From: Rhodococcus rhodochrous
GTDB taxonomy: Bacteria > Actinomycetota > Actinomycetes > Mycobacteriales > Mycobacteriaceae
Reading direction: 5' to 3'
NCBI RefSeq assembly: GCF_900187265.1
Contig: NZ_LT906450.1
Location: 744,001-808,000, forward strand
DNA: 64,000 nt
The notes under the pieces are model-generated. The model was not told the origin of the DNA, did not search any database, and saw only the letters and a list, made by a program, of their open reading frames with translations. Numbering within the stretch: the first letter of the stretch is position 1; every line of letters begins with the position of its first letter. This document shows, piece after piece, positions 1-8,244 of this stretch. A program made the translations under genes and the position numbers.

Positions 1-1311
1 CTCGAGGTCGTGCGGGTTGCACTGGAACGACTGCCGCAGTTCGGCTGCGGCACCGGTGAACTCGCTGAGCACCAACGCGCCGCCGAGATCGCTGCGGCAC
101 GCGATGTACTCCTTGGCGACGAGATTCATACCGTCGCGCAAGGGGGTCACGAGCATGACGTCGGCCGCGACGAAGAACGCGATGAGCTCGTCGCGGGGGA
201 CCGGCCGGTGGATGTAGTGCACCACCGGACGCCCCACCTCGGCGTACTCGCCGTTGATGCGGCTGACCGTCCGCTCGATCTCGCCGCGCATGTGGACGTA
301 GGAATCGACGCGCTCCCGGCTCGGGGTCGCGAGCTGCACCATCACGGTGTCCTTCGGGTCCATGCGACCCTCGGCGAGGAGTTCGTGCACCGCGTCGAGC
401 CGCACGTCGATGCCCTTGGTGTAGTCGAGCCGGTCGACGCCGAGCAGGATCTTCTTCGGGTTGCCGAGTTCCTTGCGCAACGCCTTGGCACGATCGCGGA
501 TCGCCTTGCTGCGCGACTGCTGGTCGAGCCGGCCCGATTCGATGGAGATGGGGAAGGCACCGACACGCACCGAGCGGAAGCCGACCTGGACCACGCCGAG
601 CTTCGACCGGATACCGATGTTGCCGCGGGAGGTCTGGGCCCCTGCCAGACGTCGGGCGAGATACAGGAAGTTCTGGGCACCACCGGGGAGGTGGAAGCCG
701 ATGAGATCGGCGCCGAGGAGACCCTCGACGATCTCGGTGCGCCACGGCAGCTGCATGAACAGCTCGATCGGCGGGAACGGGATGTGCAGGAAGAAGCCGA
801 TCGTCAGATCGGGGCGGAGCATCCGCAGCATCTTCGGCACCAGCTGCAGCTGGTAGTCCTGGATCCAGACGGTCGCGCCCTCCGCGGCGGCCTTCGCGGT
901 CTCCTCCGCGAAGCGGCGGTTGATCTCGACGTAGGAGTTCCACCATTCGCGCCGGTACTCCGGGCGCACGATCACGTCGTGGTAGAGCGGCCACAGCGTG
1001 GCGTTGGAGAACCCCTCGTAGTAGTCGGCGATGTCCTCGGTGCTCAACCGCACCGAGTGCAGGGTCAGACCGTCCTCGACGATGACGCCGGACTCGGCGT
1101 CGGCCACACCGGCCCAGCCGACCCAGGCGCCGTTGTTCGAACGCAGGATCGGCTCGAGCGCGGTGACGAGGCCGCCCGGACTGCGCTTCCAGCGGGTGGT
1201 GCCGTCGGGAAGCCGTTCGAGGTCGACCGGCAGGCGATTGGCGACGACCACGAAGTCCGACCCGGCGTGCGAGTCGTGGTTCCCCGCTGCGTCCGCTTCG
1301 CCTGCTGTCAC
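1..1311 (-). CDS. otsA: Trehalose-6-phosphate synthase, C-terminus cut by the window edge
   Basis: Cytosolic GT20 glycosyltransferase that joins a nucleotide-glucose to glucose-6-phosphate to give trehalose-6-phosphate, the first step of OtsA/OtsB trehalose synthesis, used in this group for osmoprotection and mycolate carriers. The reverse strand shows [13 protein letters not shown] near residue 22, [46 protein letters not shown] and [18 protein letters not shown], the family motifs in the expected order. The GTG start at 1311 has AGAGGA seven bases upstream. About 437 residues are present; the family is usually near 490-500, so only the last part is missing. The downstream otsB is outside the window. 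Confidence 0.96.
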   Translation of the reverse strand, partial: MTAGEADAAGNHDSHAGSDFVVVANRLPVDLERLPDGTTRWKRSPGGLVTALEPILRSNNGAWVGWAGVADAESGVIVEDGLTLHSVRLSTEDIADYYEGFSNATLWPLYHDVIVRPEYRREWWNSYVEINRRFAEETAKAAAEGATVWIQDYQLQLVPKMLRMLRPDLTIGFFLHIPFPPIELFMQLPWRTEIVEGLLGADLIGFHLPGGAQNFLYLARRLAGAQTSRGNIGIRSKLGVVQVGFRSVRVGAFPISIESGRLDQQSRSKAIRDRAKALRKELGNPKKILLGVDRLDYTKGIDVRLDAVHELLAEGRMDPKDTVMVQLATPSRERVDSYVHMRGEIERTVSRINGEYAEVGRPVVHYIHRPVPRDELIAFFVAADVMLVTPLRDGMNLVAKEYIACRSDLGGALVLSEFTGAAAELRQSFQCNPHDLE

Positions 1312-1334
1312 GTTGTGGTCCTCTTTCGGGGCCG

Positions 1335-1410
1335 GTGCCGTCGCCGGCCCGGCAGGGTGGGTGCCGTCACCGGCCCGGCAGGGTGGGTGCCGTCACCGGC
1401 ACCGTGGTGG
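1335..1410. repeat. 26-bp tandem repeat upstream of otsA
   Basis: Two nearly identical 26-bp units (1335-1360 and 1361-1386, one base different) and a third partial unit (1387-1410), each starting GTGCCGTC. They lie between otsA and the small ORF upstream of it, within 25-100 bp of the otsA start. No gene occupies them. Function unknown; possibly slippage-prone spacer or leader sequence. Confidence 0.8.
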
Positions 1411-1422
1411 GTGTCGTGCTCG

Positions 1423-1593
1423 TCAGTGCTTGTCGCTGGGACCGATGCCGAGCATCGACAGCAGCATGCGGCACTCGTCCGCATTCTCTGCGTAGGCGGC
1501 GACGACTCGCTGCGCCTGTCGTGCGGTTTCGTCGGCGACGGGTTCGAGATCCTCGTCGGCGATGTCGTTCGCGGTGGTCGGGTCCGCGGCCAT
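1423..1593 (-). CDS. Small hypothetical protein (56 aa) upstream of otsA
   Basis: Family not recognised. The ATG at 1593 has a good ribosome site (GGAGG, five bases upstream), which favours it over in-frame upstream starts. The product is acidic and probably helical, beginning MAADPTTAND, with ETARQAQRVVAAYAEN in the middle and LLSMLGIGPSDKH at the end. There is no signal peptide or membrane segment. It reads in the same direction as otsA and ends about 110 bp before it, so the two may be cotranscribed through the tandem repeat. The strong ribosome site and the non-random composition are the evidence for coding. Confidence 0.6.
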   Translation of the reverse strand: MAADPTTANDIADEDLEPVADETARQAQRVVAAYAENADECRMLLSMLGIGPSDKH

Positions 1594-1827
1594 GATGTCC
1601 TCCCGGGGTCGCTGCTCTGTGCGAGCACGCATCGTCCTTCGACTCTAGGAGAATCGGACAGCTCGCCGCCACCCGCCTTCCGAGGTCGGTCCTGGCACGG
1701 TCCTGCACGTCTACGTCGCGGTACCGTAGGACGGTCGTGCTGTAGGTACACCGTGTGTGTTTCCGGTGCGCGACGTCACGGCGCCGACCCGCGGCGCACA
1801 ACCGCGCTCTCGTCGAGGAAGGTATTC

Positions 1828-2628
1828 ATGCCCATTGCCACCGTGAACGGCATCCCGCTGAACTACCAGGTCAAGGGAACGGGCGATCTCGTCGTCCTCA
1901 TCATGGGAACGGGTAGTCCGGGACGCGTGTGGGATCTGCACCAGGTGCCCGCGCTCGTGAAGGCCGGCTACCGGGTCGCCACCTTCGACAACCGCGGCAT
2001 CGCACCGTCGGGCGAGAGCCTCGGCGGCATGACCATCGACGACCTGGTGAAGGACACCGCCGGCCTGATCGAACTGCTCGGCGGTCCCGCCTACGTGATC
2101 GGCACGTCGATGGGTGCGCGTGTCGCGCAGGAGTTGACGCTCGCCCGTCCCGAGCTCGTCCGCAAGGCCGTCTTCCTGGCCGGCCACGCCCGCATGGACC
2201 AGTTCCAGCTGACGCTCACCGAGGGGGAGCGCCAGCTCTACGACAGCGGCGTCGAACTGCCACCGAAGTACCAGGCCGCCGTCACGGCGGTGATGAATCT
2301 GTCGCCGGCCTCGCTGGCCGACGAGCACACCGCCCGCGACTGGCTGGACGTCTTCGAGTTCAGCGGCGGAAAGGTGTCGGCGGGCGTGCGCGCGCAGCTC
2401 GGCATGGACCGGGAGTTCGATCGGCGCGCGGCCTACCGGGGCATCACCGTGCCGTGCCTGGCCGTCGGATTCGCCGACGACCGGATGATCCCGGCCTATC
2501 TGTCGCGCGAGGTCGCGGACGCCATTCCGGGTGCGCGCTACGAGGAGATCCCGGACGCCGGGCACTACGGCTATCTCGAGCGGCCCGAGGCGGTCAACAA
2601 GATCCTGGTGGACTTCCTGGCTTCGTAG
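1828..2628 (+). CDS. Alpha/beta-fold hydrolase beside siderophore island A
   Basis: 266-residue single-domain alpha/beta hydrolase. The nucleophile elbow GTSMGA places Ser near residue 94. An acidic residue follows in GFADDRM (about 218), and the His is in AGHYGYLE (about 247), giving a complete Ser-Asp-His triad. A GTG-type oxyanion loop occurs early (VVLIMGTGSPG). The start ATG has GAGGAAGG upstream; there is no signal peptide, so it is cytosolic. Substrate unknown. It lies immediately before the siderophore monooxygenase but is separated from it by a hairpin and an iron box. As the nearest gene of this fold to a siderophore pathway that lacks a thioesterase, it is a candidate in-trans release or editing enzyme (inference). 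It could equally be an unrelated esterase. Confidence 0.88.
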   Translation: MPIATVNGIPLNYQVKGTGDLVVLIMGTGSPGRVWDLHQVPALVKAGYRVATFDNRGIAPSGESLGGMTIDDLVKDTAGLIELLGGPAYVIGTSMGARVAQELTLARPELVRKAVFLAGHARMDQFQLTLTEGERQLYDSGVELPPKYQAAVTAVMNLSPASLADEHTARDWLDVFEFSGGKVSAGVRAQLGMDREFDRRAAYRGITVPCLAVGFADDRMIPAYLSREVADAIPGARYEEIPDAGHYGYLERPEAVNKILVDFLAS

Positions 2629-2658
2629 GGGAGTCCCCTGGCAGGGGAAATCGGCAGG

Positions 2659-2695
2659 CGGGCGCGGTGGAATCGGTCACGATCCACCGCGCCCG
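2659..2695 (+). terminator. Hairpin terminator after the hydrolase gene
   Basis: Perfect 12-bp arms GGGCGCGGTGGA (2660-2671) and TCCACCGCGCCC (2683-2694), extended by one further C-G pair, with an 11-base loop. It begins about 30 bp past the stop codon. There is no U-tract, as is common for actinobacterial terminators. Confidence 0.65.
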
Positions 2696-2781
2696 TCGTC
2701 TGCGAAATGCGACGAAGGTCCCTGTGATCCGGGAGATCGTGACGTCCCGCGGACCGTCGGGCACTGGTACGCTCACCGAAC

Positions 2782-2800
2782 AAAGGTTAGCCTGAGCTAC
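2782..2800 (+). promoter_or_regulatory. IdeR/DmdR-type iron box before the N-monooxygenase
   Basis: AAAGGTTAGCCTGAGCTAC matches 13 of 19 positions of the actinobacterial iron-box consensus TTAGGTTAGGCTAACCTAA, with the left half intact. It lies 62 bp before the monooxygenase start. In this family Fe(II)-loaded IdeR/DmdR binds such boxes and represses siderophore genes. Site assignment is by pattern only. Confidence 0.7.
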
Positions 2801-2862
2801 CTTCGAGTCTCGTACGAACCGATCACGGGCCCCTCCGGCCCCCCTAGTACGGAAGTTGAGTG

Positions 2863-4254
2863 ATGACCGACCGTTCCAGCCTTGTCGCCGATGACGCGGG
2901 GAGGTCGGAGGGCAACTCGCAAGGAGACGTCTTCGACCTCGTCGGTATCGGTTTCGGCCCCTCGAACCTGGCGCTCGCGATCGCTGTCGAGGAGCACAAC
3001 ACCGACAACCCCTCCTCGGCGATCCGGGCACGATTCTTCGAACGTCAGTCGGCCTTCGCCTGGCACCCGGGCATGCTGCTCGAGGGCGCCACGATGCAGA
3101 TCGCGTTTCCCAAGGATCTGGTCACCTTCCGTAACCCCACGAGCTCGTACAGCTTCTTCTCCTACCTGCACGACCGTGGCCGTCTCGTGGACTTCGTCAA
3201 CCACCAGACGTTCTTCCCCACGCGTCACGAGTTCCAGGACTACCTGCAGTGGGCGGCCACGCGCGTCGACGCCGATGTCCGCTACGGAACCGAGGTCGTC
3301 TCGGTCGAGACCGTGCGCAACCACAACGGGATCGCCGACCTGTTCGCCGTGCGGACCGCCGACGGTGCCGTCGTGTACGCGCACAGCGTCGTGGTCGGAG
3401 TCGGACTGCGTGCCCGGCTCCCGAAGTGGGCGGTCGCGTCTGCCCGCTGCTTCCACAACCACCACTTCCTCTTCCACATCGAGGACATGCCGGAGCCGCA
3501 GCACCAGCGCTTCGTGGTGGTCGGCGCAGGGCAGAGCGCTGCCGAGGTCGTGCAGTACCTGCACACGCACTACCCGCAGGCCGAGGTCCACAACGTCTTC
3601 AACCGCTTCGGGTACAGCCCCGCCGACGACAGCCCGTACGCGAACCGCATCTTCGACCCGCAGGTCGTCGACGAGCTGCACGCGGCCCCGCTGTCCGAGC
3701 GTGAGCGTCTGCTCGCTCTGCACCGCAGCACCAACTACTCGGTCGTCTCGCCCGAACTCATCGAGGCGCTCTACGCGACCGAATACCGCGAACGGGTGAG
3801 CGGTCGTCGCCGCCTGTTCATGCGGCGTGCCTCGGAAGTCGTGTCGGCGATCGAGAGCGACGGTGGAGTCACCGTCGAGATCCGCGACAATCTCGAAGGC
3901 GACAGCGAGACACTCGAGTGCGACGCGGTGGTCCTCGCGACAGGCTTCGAGCCCGCACCCCTCGCGCCGCTGCTGGGCGATCTCGCCCCCGAGACGCCCG
4001 TCCTGTCCGTCGCCCGCGACTACCGTCTGCCGCTGCCGGAGAACGTCACGGCCGACGTCTACCTGCAGGGCGGAACCGAGAAGACACACGGTCTGACCGC
4101 GTCGTTGCTGTCCAATGCAGCGATCCGCGCGGGTGAGATCCTCACCTCGATCGTCGAACGCCGAGAGCTCCGTCTGCCCGGAGCAGGGGGAGGAATCGAT
4201 GAGCTTGGTAGGATATCGGACCATCACACCTACGCAACAAGTGAGGCGAGATGA
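2863..4254 (+). CDS. L-ornithine/L-lysine N-monooxygenase, hydroxamate siderophore biosynthesis
   Basis: 463-residue class B flavin monooxygenase of the SidA/PvdA/IucD family. It uses FAD, NADPH and O2 to hydroxylate the side-chain amine of ornithine or lysine, the first step to a hydroxamate iron ligand. Visible motifs are the FAD site [12 protein letters not shown] (about 28), the family block [22 protein letters not shown], the NADPH site [11 protein letters not shown] (about 218) and the C-terminal VLATGFEP (about 358). Ornithine is more likely than lysine by analogy with other rhodococcal siderophores (inference). The start ATG at 2863 has GGAAG upstream; GTG at 2860 is an alternative. 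The stop overlaps the MbtH start by four bases (ATGA). An iron box precedes it. It is about 37 kb from the NRPS genes that would use its product. Confidence 0.93.
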   Translation: MTDRSSLVADDAGRSEGNSQGDVFDLVGIGFGPSNLALAIAVEEHNTDNPSSAIRARFFERQSAFAWHPGMLLEGATMQIAFPKDLVTFRNPTSSYSFFSYLHDRGRLVDFVNHQTFFPTRHEFQDYLQWAATRVDADVRYGTEVVSVETVRNHNGIADLFAVRTADGAVVYAHSVVVGVGLRARLPKWAVASARCFHNHHFLFHIEDMPEPQHQRFVVVGAGQSAAEVVQYLHTHYPQAEVHNVFNRFGYSPADDSPYANRIFDPQVVDELHAAPLSERERLLALHRSTNYSVVSPELIEALYATEYRERVSGRRRLFMRRASEVVSAIESDGGVTVEIRDNLEGDSETLECDAVVLATGFEPAPLAPLLGDLAPETPVLSVARDYRLPLPENVTADVYLQGGTEKTHGLTASLLSNAAIRAGEILTSIVERRELRLPGAGGGIDELGRISDHHTYATSEAR

Positions 4255-4487
4255 GCACGAATCCATTTGACGACGAAGACGGCCGCTTCTACGTCCTCAT
4301 CAACGATGAGGAGCAGTACTCGCTGTGGCCGACCTTCGCCGAGGTTCCGCAGGGGTGGCGGGTGGTATTCGGCGAAGAGTCGCGCGCCGCTTGCGTCGAG
4401 TACGTCGAGCAGAATTGGACCGATATGCGTCCGAAGAGCCTTCGCGACGCAATGGAAGCCGACGAGAAGGCCCGCCAGGGCAGCTGA
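4251..4487 (+). CDS. MbtH-like NRPS partner protein
   Basis: 78-residue MbtH-family protein. These small proteins bind NRPS adenylation domains and are often needed for their solubility and activity. All signature positions are visible: [25 protein letters not shown], a Cys before VEYVEQNW, and [12 protein letters not shown]. It overlaps the monooxygenase by four bases, so the two are translationally coupled and share the iron box. No NRPS is adjacent. The four adenylation domains of island B are the obvious partners in this window, which implies action at a distance. Confidence 0.95.
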   Translation: MSTNPFDDEDGRFYVLINDEEQYSLWPTFAEVPQGWRVVFGEESRAACVEYVEQNWTDMRPKSLRDAMEADEKARQGS

Positions 4488-4496
4488 ACGCTTCCG

Positions 4497-6236
4497 TCAG
4501 ATCCGCCGAGAGTCACGCCCGCGCCGAAAGCGCAGCGTGGCTCTCGTCGTCTGTACGGACGATCCTGCCTCCCGGCCCGATGACGACCCGTGTGAATCGA
4601 GAGGTATCGGGCCGGTGGTCAGGGGACCCGACGCGATCGGGCCCGTCGGTATCGGGCCGGTGGCGATCGGACCGGTGGCGATCGGACCGGTGGCGATCGG
4701 TCCCGTCGCGAGGGGGCCGGTCCCGGGAGCTGTGGGTATCGGACCGGTGTGCAGCGATCCCACCGGGATGGGACCCGTGGCGGGGCCGGGCGCCGGACGC
4801 CACACCGGGCGGTTCTTGTCGAGCCGGATCCGGGGGATACGCCGCAGCTGCGGGCGACGCAGCGCGCCGACGCGGAGGACACCGCGCGGGTTGCGGGTGC
4901 GGCGGGCGAGCCATTCACCGAGCGTGACACCCGCGGCGAGCGCGCACCCGATACCGAACGCCGAGAACAGCGCCGTCATGCCGGTGGCCATCTGATTGCG
5001 GAGCATCGCGTACAGGCCGCGATAGAGGGCGAGACCGGGCAGCAGCGGCGTGATGCCGGCGACCGCGACGACCAGCGGCGGCGTGAGCGTGCGGCGGGCC
5101 ATCAGACCACCGGCGAAACCGATGACGGTCGCGGCCAGTGCCGACGAGATGATCGGGCCGAGCGACAACCCGAGCGCGAGCTGGTAACCGAGGCTGCCGG
5201 TGGCGCCGGCGAGCGCGGCGACCGTGAGGGCCCGGCGTTCGGCGTAGCAGGCGAGGGCGTAGAACAACGCCGCCGCGGCGCCGGCGAGGATCTTCGTCGG
5301 CAGCTGTGTGAGGTCAGGGAGTGCCTCGTAACTGATGAGGGGGAGTTCGGCGCCGAACACCGACGCGACCCGCAGGGTCGTCGCGACGCCCGCGATGATG
5401 CCGCCCGTCATCATCAGCACTTCGAAGAAACGCGCCGACGCCGTGATGGGGGCACCGGTGATGGCGTCCTGCACCGAACCCACGAGCGACAGACCGGACA
5501 ACAGCACCGTCACGCCGGCCGCGATGATCAGTCCCGGAGACACTTCGACCCCGAAGGTCTCCCGTATCCCGTACAACGTGATCGCCGGGGCCGTCGCGAT
5601 GATGCCGCCCACCAGATGCTGGAAGAAGAACGGCAACCCGGCCGCGTTGAGTTTGCGATTGACGCGGTCGATCACGAACGTCGAACCGAAGGCGACGAGC
5701 GCGACCAGCGCGTCGCCACCGAGGAGCACGGAGATCGAGGCGGCCATCGCCGACCACGCGATCGTCGCCACCCAGCGGTTGTACGGATGAGCCTTGGTGG
5801 TGATGGCGAGCAGTTCCTCGTGCGCCTGTGCCGGGGAGATCGCGTCGCGGCGGATGCGGCGGGTCAGGCGGTCGACGGCCGCGAGTCGCGTGAAGTCCAT
5901 CGAGCGGTAGTGCACCACCCGCATCGTGCTCGACGGCGGCATGGTCGGTCCGCGATAGGCCGACAGCACGATCGAGTTGTAGGTGACGTCGACGTCGCAC
6001 TGCGCCAGACCGTAGGTGGCAGCGACGAACCGCACCTGTTCGGCGGTGTCGATCGCGCCGGTGCCCGAGGCGAGCAGGACCTCACCGACACGTACGGCGA
6101 CGTCGAGCGCCTCGGCGACCACTGCATCGTCGGTCAGATCGATCGGCTGCAGTGGCGCCGGCGCCTCGGTGACCGCGTCGATGGTCGCGCGGCGGGTCCC
6201 GAGAACCCGATCGAGGAAGTCGTCGAAGCGGCTCAC
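4497..6236 (-). CDS. ThrE-family threonine/serine exporter with repetitive C-terminal tail
   Basis: 579-residue inner-membrane exporter of the ThrE family, which in Corynebacterium exports L-threonine and L-serine by proton antiport. The N-terminal soluble half (DUF1212-like) has GEVLLASGTGAIDTAEQV and CDVDVTYNSIVLSAY. Some ten hydrophobic segments follow from about residue 165 to 455 (e.g. ALVALVAFGSTFVIDR, LLSGLSLVGSVQDAITGAP, PLVVAVAGITPLLPG). After the last segment comes a basic stretch and then a proline/glycine-rich tail of ATGPI-type repeats. GTG at 6236 is chosen as start because GGAGG sits nine bases upstream; a TTG further out lacks this. The gene converges on mbtH with a 9-bp gap. 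The tail is absent from the usual roughly 490-residue form. Confidence 0.9.
   Translation of the reverse strand: MSRFDDFLDRVLGTRRATIDAVTEAPAPLQPIDLTDDAVVAEALDVAVRVGEVLLASGTGAIDTAEQVRFVAATYGLAQCDVDVTYNSIVLSAYRGPTMPPSSTMRVVHYRSMDFTRLAAVDRLTRRIRRDAISPAQAHEELLAITTKAHPYNRWVATIAWSAMAASISVLLGGDALVALVAFGSTFVIDRVNRKLNAAGLPFFFQHLVGGIIATAPAITLYGIRETFGVEVSPGLIIAAGVTVLLSGLSLVGSVQDAITGAPITASARFFEVLMMTGGIIAGVATTLRVASVFGAELPLISYEALPDLTQLPTKILAGAAAALFYALACYAERRALTVAALAGATGSLGYQLALGLSLGPIISSALAATVIGFAGGLMARRTLTPPLVVAVAGITPLLPGLALYRGLYAMLRNQMATGMTALFSAFGIGCALAAGVTLGEWLARRTRNPRGVLRVGALRRPQLRRIPRIRLDKNRPVWRPAPGPATGPIPVGSLHTGPIPTAPGTGPLATGPIATGPIATGPIATGPIPTGPIASGPLTTGPIPLDSHGSSSGREAGSSVQTTRATLRFRRGRDSRRI
4603..4793 (-). 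repeat. 15-bp coding repeats, ATGPI tail of the ThrE protein
   Basis: Direct repeats of about 15 bp (GCGATCGGACCGGTG and variants on the plus strand) encode on the minus strand a run of ATGPI, PTGPI, ASGPL and TTGPI pentapeptides. At least ten units occur, three of them identical and adjacent. The predicted tail is disordered, uncharged and cytosolic or periplasmic depending on topology. Repeat number probably varies between strains. Confidence 0.85.
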
Positions 6237-6381
6237 CGTCCGCGGCCTCCGGTACGGCTGGGGGAAACGGGGAGGGTGGGCATGCAATCCACCGTAACGA
6301 AGGCGGGTGGGTGCGCGCCGGGAGTGTGACGCGCTATATGATGGCGTCGCTCACGCGTCGTCCGCGGCCGTCGAGTTCTGT

Positions 6382-6456
6382 GCCTCCTTAGCTCAGTGGT
6401 AGAGCACTCGCCTTGTAAGCGAGCGGTCGTCAGTTCAATCCTGACAGGGGGCTCCA
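6382..6456 (+). tRNA. tRNA-Thr (anticodon TGT)
   Basis: Full cloverleaf: a seven-pair acceptor stem (GCCTCCT with AGGGGGC, one G-T pair), D-stem GCTC/GAGC, anticodon stem CTCGC/GCGAG around loop CTTGTAA (anticodon TGT, reads ACA), T-stem GTCAG/CTGAC around TTCAATC, discriminator T and encoded CCA. 75 nt. Confidence 0.97.
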
Positions 6457-6488
6457 GTAGGGCCCGTCGCGTACCGCGCGGGCCTGTT

Positions 6489-6776
6489 TCATCCGGTGCT
6501 GCTGTGAACCGCTGCGAAGACCACGAATACGGCGAACAGCGCCGCAGCGCCCAGGCAGGCACCGATCAGAGCTTCGCGACGATGCGTCGCCGTACCCCTG
6601 TCGATCCGTTCGAGACCGATCCATCCGCACACCACCGCGACCAGACCTGCCGGGATCGCGACGAAGTCGCCGATGACGGGTACGAAGGCGAAGACGAGCG
6701 CGACGATTCCCGAGATCAGTGCCGTGTTCCCGGCGCCGTTGCGGGGCGGGACCGGGGTGAAGCGGTCTGCGGTCAT
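6489..6776 (-). CDS. Small two-segment membrane protein, DUF4190-like
   Basis: 95 residues. A short polar start (MTADRFTPVPPRNGAGN) is followed by two hydrophobic segments: ISGIVALVFAFVPVIGDF running into AGLVAVVCGWIGLERI, then LIGACLGAAALFAVFVVFAAV. This resembles the DUF4190 proteins common in Actinobacteria, where the layout is proline-rich head, two helices and a short charged loop. ATG at 6776 has GAGGG close upstream; an in-frame start at 6806 is possible. Function unknown. It runs toward the tRNA gene. Confidence 0.7.
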   Translation of the reverse strand: MTADRFTPVPPRNGAGNTALISGIVALVFAFVPVIGDFVAIPAGLVAVVCGWIGLERIDRGTATHRREALIGACLGAAALFAVFVVFAAVHSSTG

Positions 6777-6863
6777 CGTCCCTCGATCCGGGAGGCACAC
6801 ATGCACGGGCGGGTGTTCGCCCGGACCGGATCCCGATGTCCCGTCGAAGGCGAGAAGGACAAC

Positions 6864-7091
6864 CTACATCGGAAGACGGGGCTCCGGGAGAGTTGCCGGA
6901 CCGGTGCCGTCCTGCTCCGGCTGGTGGCGTTCACCGAGGCGGAGTGCTCGGCGCTCGGACAGGTCGATCACCGGTGCGATCGTGCGCGGCGCCTCGTGGA
7001 GGTCGCGGGCCGCGGCGACGCGGCCGAATACGAGGGCGACCACCGGGGATGCCGTGAGCCATCCGAGCAGCGGCCAACCGATCCATGTCAT
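6864..7091 (-). CDS. Hypothetical small membrane-anchored protein (75 aa)
   Basis: Not recognised. One hydrophobic N-terminal segment (IGWPLLGWLTASPVVALVF) is followed by a charged region, AAARDLHEAPRTIAPVIDLSERRALRL, and a short proline-containing end. The Trp- and Gly-rich start followed by basic residues suggests an inner-membrane anchor with the C-terminus in the cytosol. The ribosome site is weak. It could be cotranscribed with the DUF4190-like gene 88 bp downstream. Coding status rests on length and composition. Confidence 0.5.
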   Translation of the reverse strand: MTWIGWPLLGWLTASPVVALVFGRVAAARDLHEAPRTIAPVIDLSERRALRLGERHQPEQDGTGPATLPEPRLPM

Positions 7092-7213
7092 ATCCAGAGA
7101 ACGGTTCGGGCGCGCGGAGCGTTAACGGATCCGGTGCAGTTCACCCGGTTGTTCACCCCTCGCATGTCACTGCAGGGGCGTGTGAATACGGAAGTGGCGA
7201 AATGGATCGGATA

Positions 7214-7456
7214 TCAGGACTTCGAGGATTCGAATGCGTCCATATCGACGAATATCAGTCGTCCGTCGTCGAGTGCCACGGCCCAGCGGCGCACGGGCGC
7301 CCAGTCGCGACCCAGCTTGTCGCCCACGGCTTCCTGTGCAGGACCGAAGTCTTCGACGATCGTGCCGGGACAGGCCTTGTCGCCCGCGACACCCGCGCGT
7401 ACGACGACCTTCGAGCCCACAGCAGGCTTCGGGGGAGTATTCGACGATCCGGCCAT
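7214..7456 (-). CDS. Hypothetical small soluble protein (80 aa)
   Basis: Not recognised. From ATG at 7456 the product begins MAGSSNTPPKPAVGSKVVVRAG, continues CPGTIVEDFGPA and GRDWAPVRRWAVALDDGRLIFVD, and ends AFESSKS. The beta-rich pattern KVVVRAG..GTIVEDFG..RWAVALDDGRLIFVD looks like a compact SH3-like barrel (inference from hydrophobic alternation). In-frame starts further upstream exist (MIRVMAG). The flanking DNA at about 7460-7560 is less GC-rich than the rest of the window. Confidence 0.6.
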   Translation of the reverse strand: MAGSSNTPPKPAVGSKVVVRAGVAGDKACPGTIVEDFGPAQEAVGDKLGRDWAPVRRWAVALDDGRLIFVDMDAFESSKS

Positions 7457-7576
7457 AACTCGAATCATGCCATCAGTGGAAAGAAATGACCGGGCAAACA
7501 CGCATTATCCGCATCGGACGAATGTGGTGATTCGAGTGGAATATCCCTTTTGCGTTGTTCTTTCCTCCGGAAACGA

Positions 7577-7606
7577 CTTCGCCCACGCCGGTCGGCGTGG
7601 GCGAAG
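7577..7606 (-). terminator. Strong hairpin after the stress-protein gene
   Basis: Perfect 13-bp arms CTTCGCCCACGCC (7577-7589) and GGCGTGGGCGAAG (7594-7606) around a four-base loop. It lies 31 bp past the stop of the 7637-8110 gene on the minus strand. No U-tract. Confidence 0.75.
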
Positions 7607-7636
7607 AGGTTCTCGAATCGGAGAAACAATGGTCGG

Positions 7637-8110
7637 TCAGCGCAGTGCGAGCTTCTCGCGCGCCTGATCGACGAACTCGGAATCGACCATGAGGTCGTAG
7701 CGCGAGGCCTCGATGCTCTTTCTCGAGACGAAGTCGCGGCGTCCCCCGGTGCTCCAGTGGGTGAAGAAGCCGAGTGATCCGCCCCATACCGCGCCGAAGA
7801 CGACAGCGGCGAGGATCACGGTGGCCATGCCGGTAGCAGGCAGGAGCAGTGCCAGGAGCAGCCCGAAGAGCAAGCCCGTCCAGACGCCCGCGGCGGCGCC
7901 GCGAAGGGCGGCCTTGCCGTTGGTCATGCGGCCTTCGATGTGTTCGACGGTGGTGACTCCCTGGCCCACGACTCGCAGGTACTCCACGGGAAAGCCTTCG
8001 TCGGACAGGTGGTCGATGGCCCTCTCGACGGCGTCGTAGGTGCGGTAGCTCTCGAGGACGGTTTCGGATTCGGTGTGGTGCCCGGGCGTCGGTGCGTAGA
8101 TATCTGTCAT
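7637..8110 (-). CDS. General-stress-type membrane protein, GsiB/YflT-like
   Basis: 157 residues. The N-terminal domain resembles general stress protein 17M/YflT: VLESYRTYDAVERAIDHLSDEGFPVEYLRVVGQGVTTVEHIEG. Two hydrophobic helices with small residues follow (AAAGVWTGLLFGLLLALLLP and MATVILAAVVFGAVWGGSLGFF), then a basic end RRDFVSRKSIEASRYDLMVD. In Actinobacteria this arrangement is typical of membrane-tethered stress proteins of unknown biochemical role. The start ATG is 25 bp from a 28-bp palindrome shared with a divergent TetR gene, so TetR control is likely. A strong hairpin ends the unit. Confidence 0.75.
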   Translation of the reverse strand: MTDIYAPTPGHHTESETVLESYRTYDAVERAIDHLSDEGFPVEYLRVVGQGVTTVEHIEGRMTNGKAALRGAAAGVWTGLLFGLLLALLLPATGMATVILAAVVFGAVWGGSLGFFTHWSTGGRRDFVSRKSIEASRYDLMVDSEFVDQAREKLALR

Positions 8111-8134
8111 GCGTTCCCCTTCGTCGACGATTGG

Positions 8135-8162
8135 AACGATACGCTCATCGTAGCGTATCGTT
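8135..8162. promoter_or_regulatory. Perfect 28-bp palindromic operator between stress gene and tetR
   Basis: Arms AACGATACGCT (8135-8145) and AGCGTATCGTT (8152-8162) are perfect 11-bp inverted repeats around CATCGT. It lies between two divergent genes, 25 bp from one start and 83 bp from the other. Its length and position fit a TetR-dimer operator. Confidence 0.75.
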
Positions 8163-8244
8163 TCGTAGTGTTTGATTCGGGGTCGCCTTTTCGGGGAGAC
8201 TCGGGAATCCTGCGGGTGTATGCCCGCGCGAGGAGGATGTAGAC

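Noticed and set aside
4603-4793. 15-bp repeats as a regulatory repeat or small CRISPR-like array
   Set aside because: They are in frame within the ThrE coding sequence and encode ATGPI-type pentapeptides.
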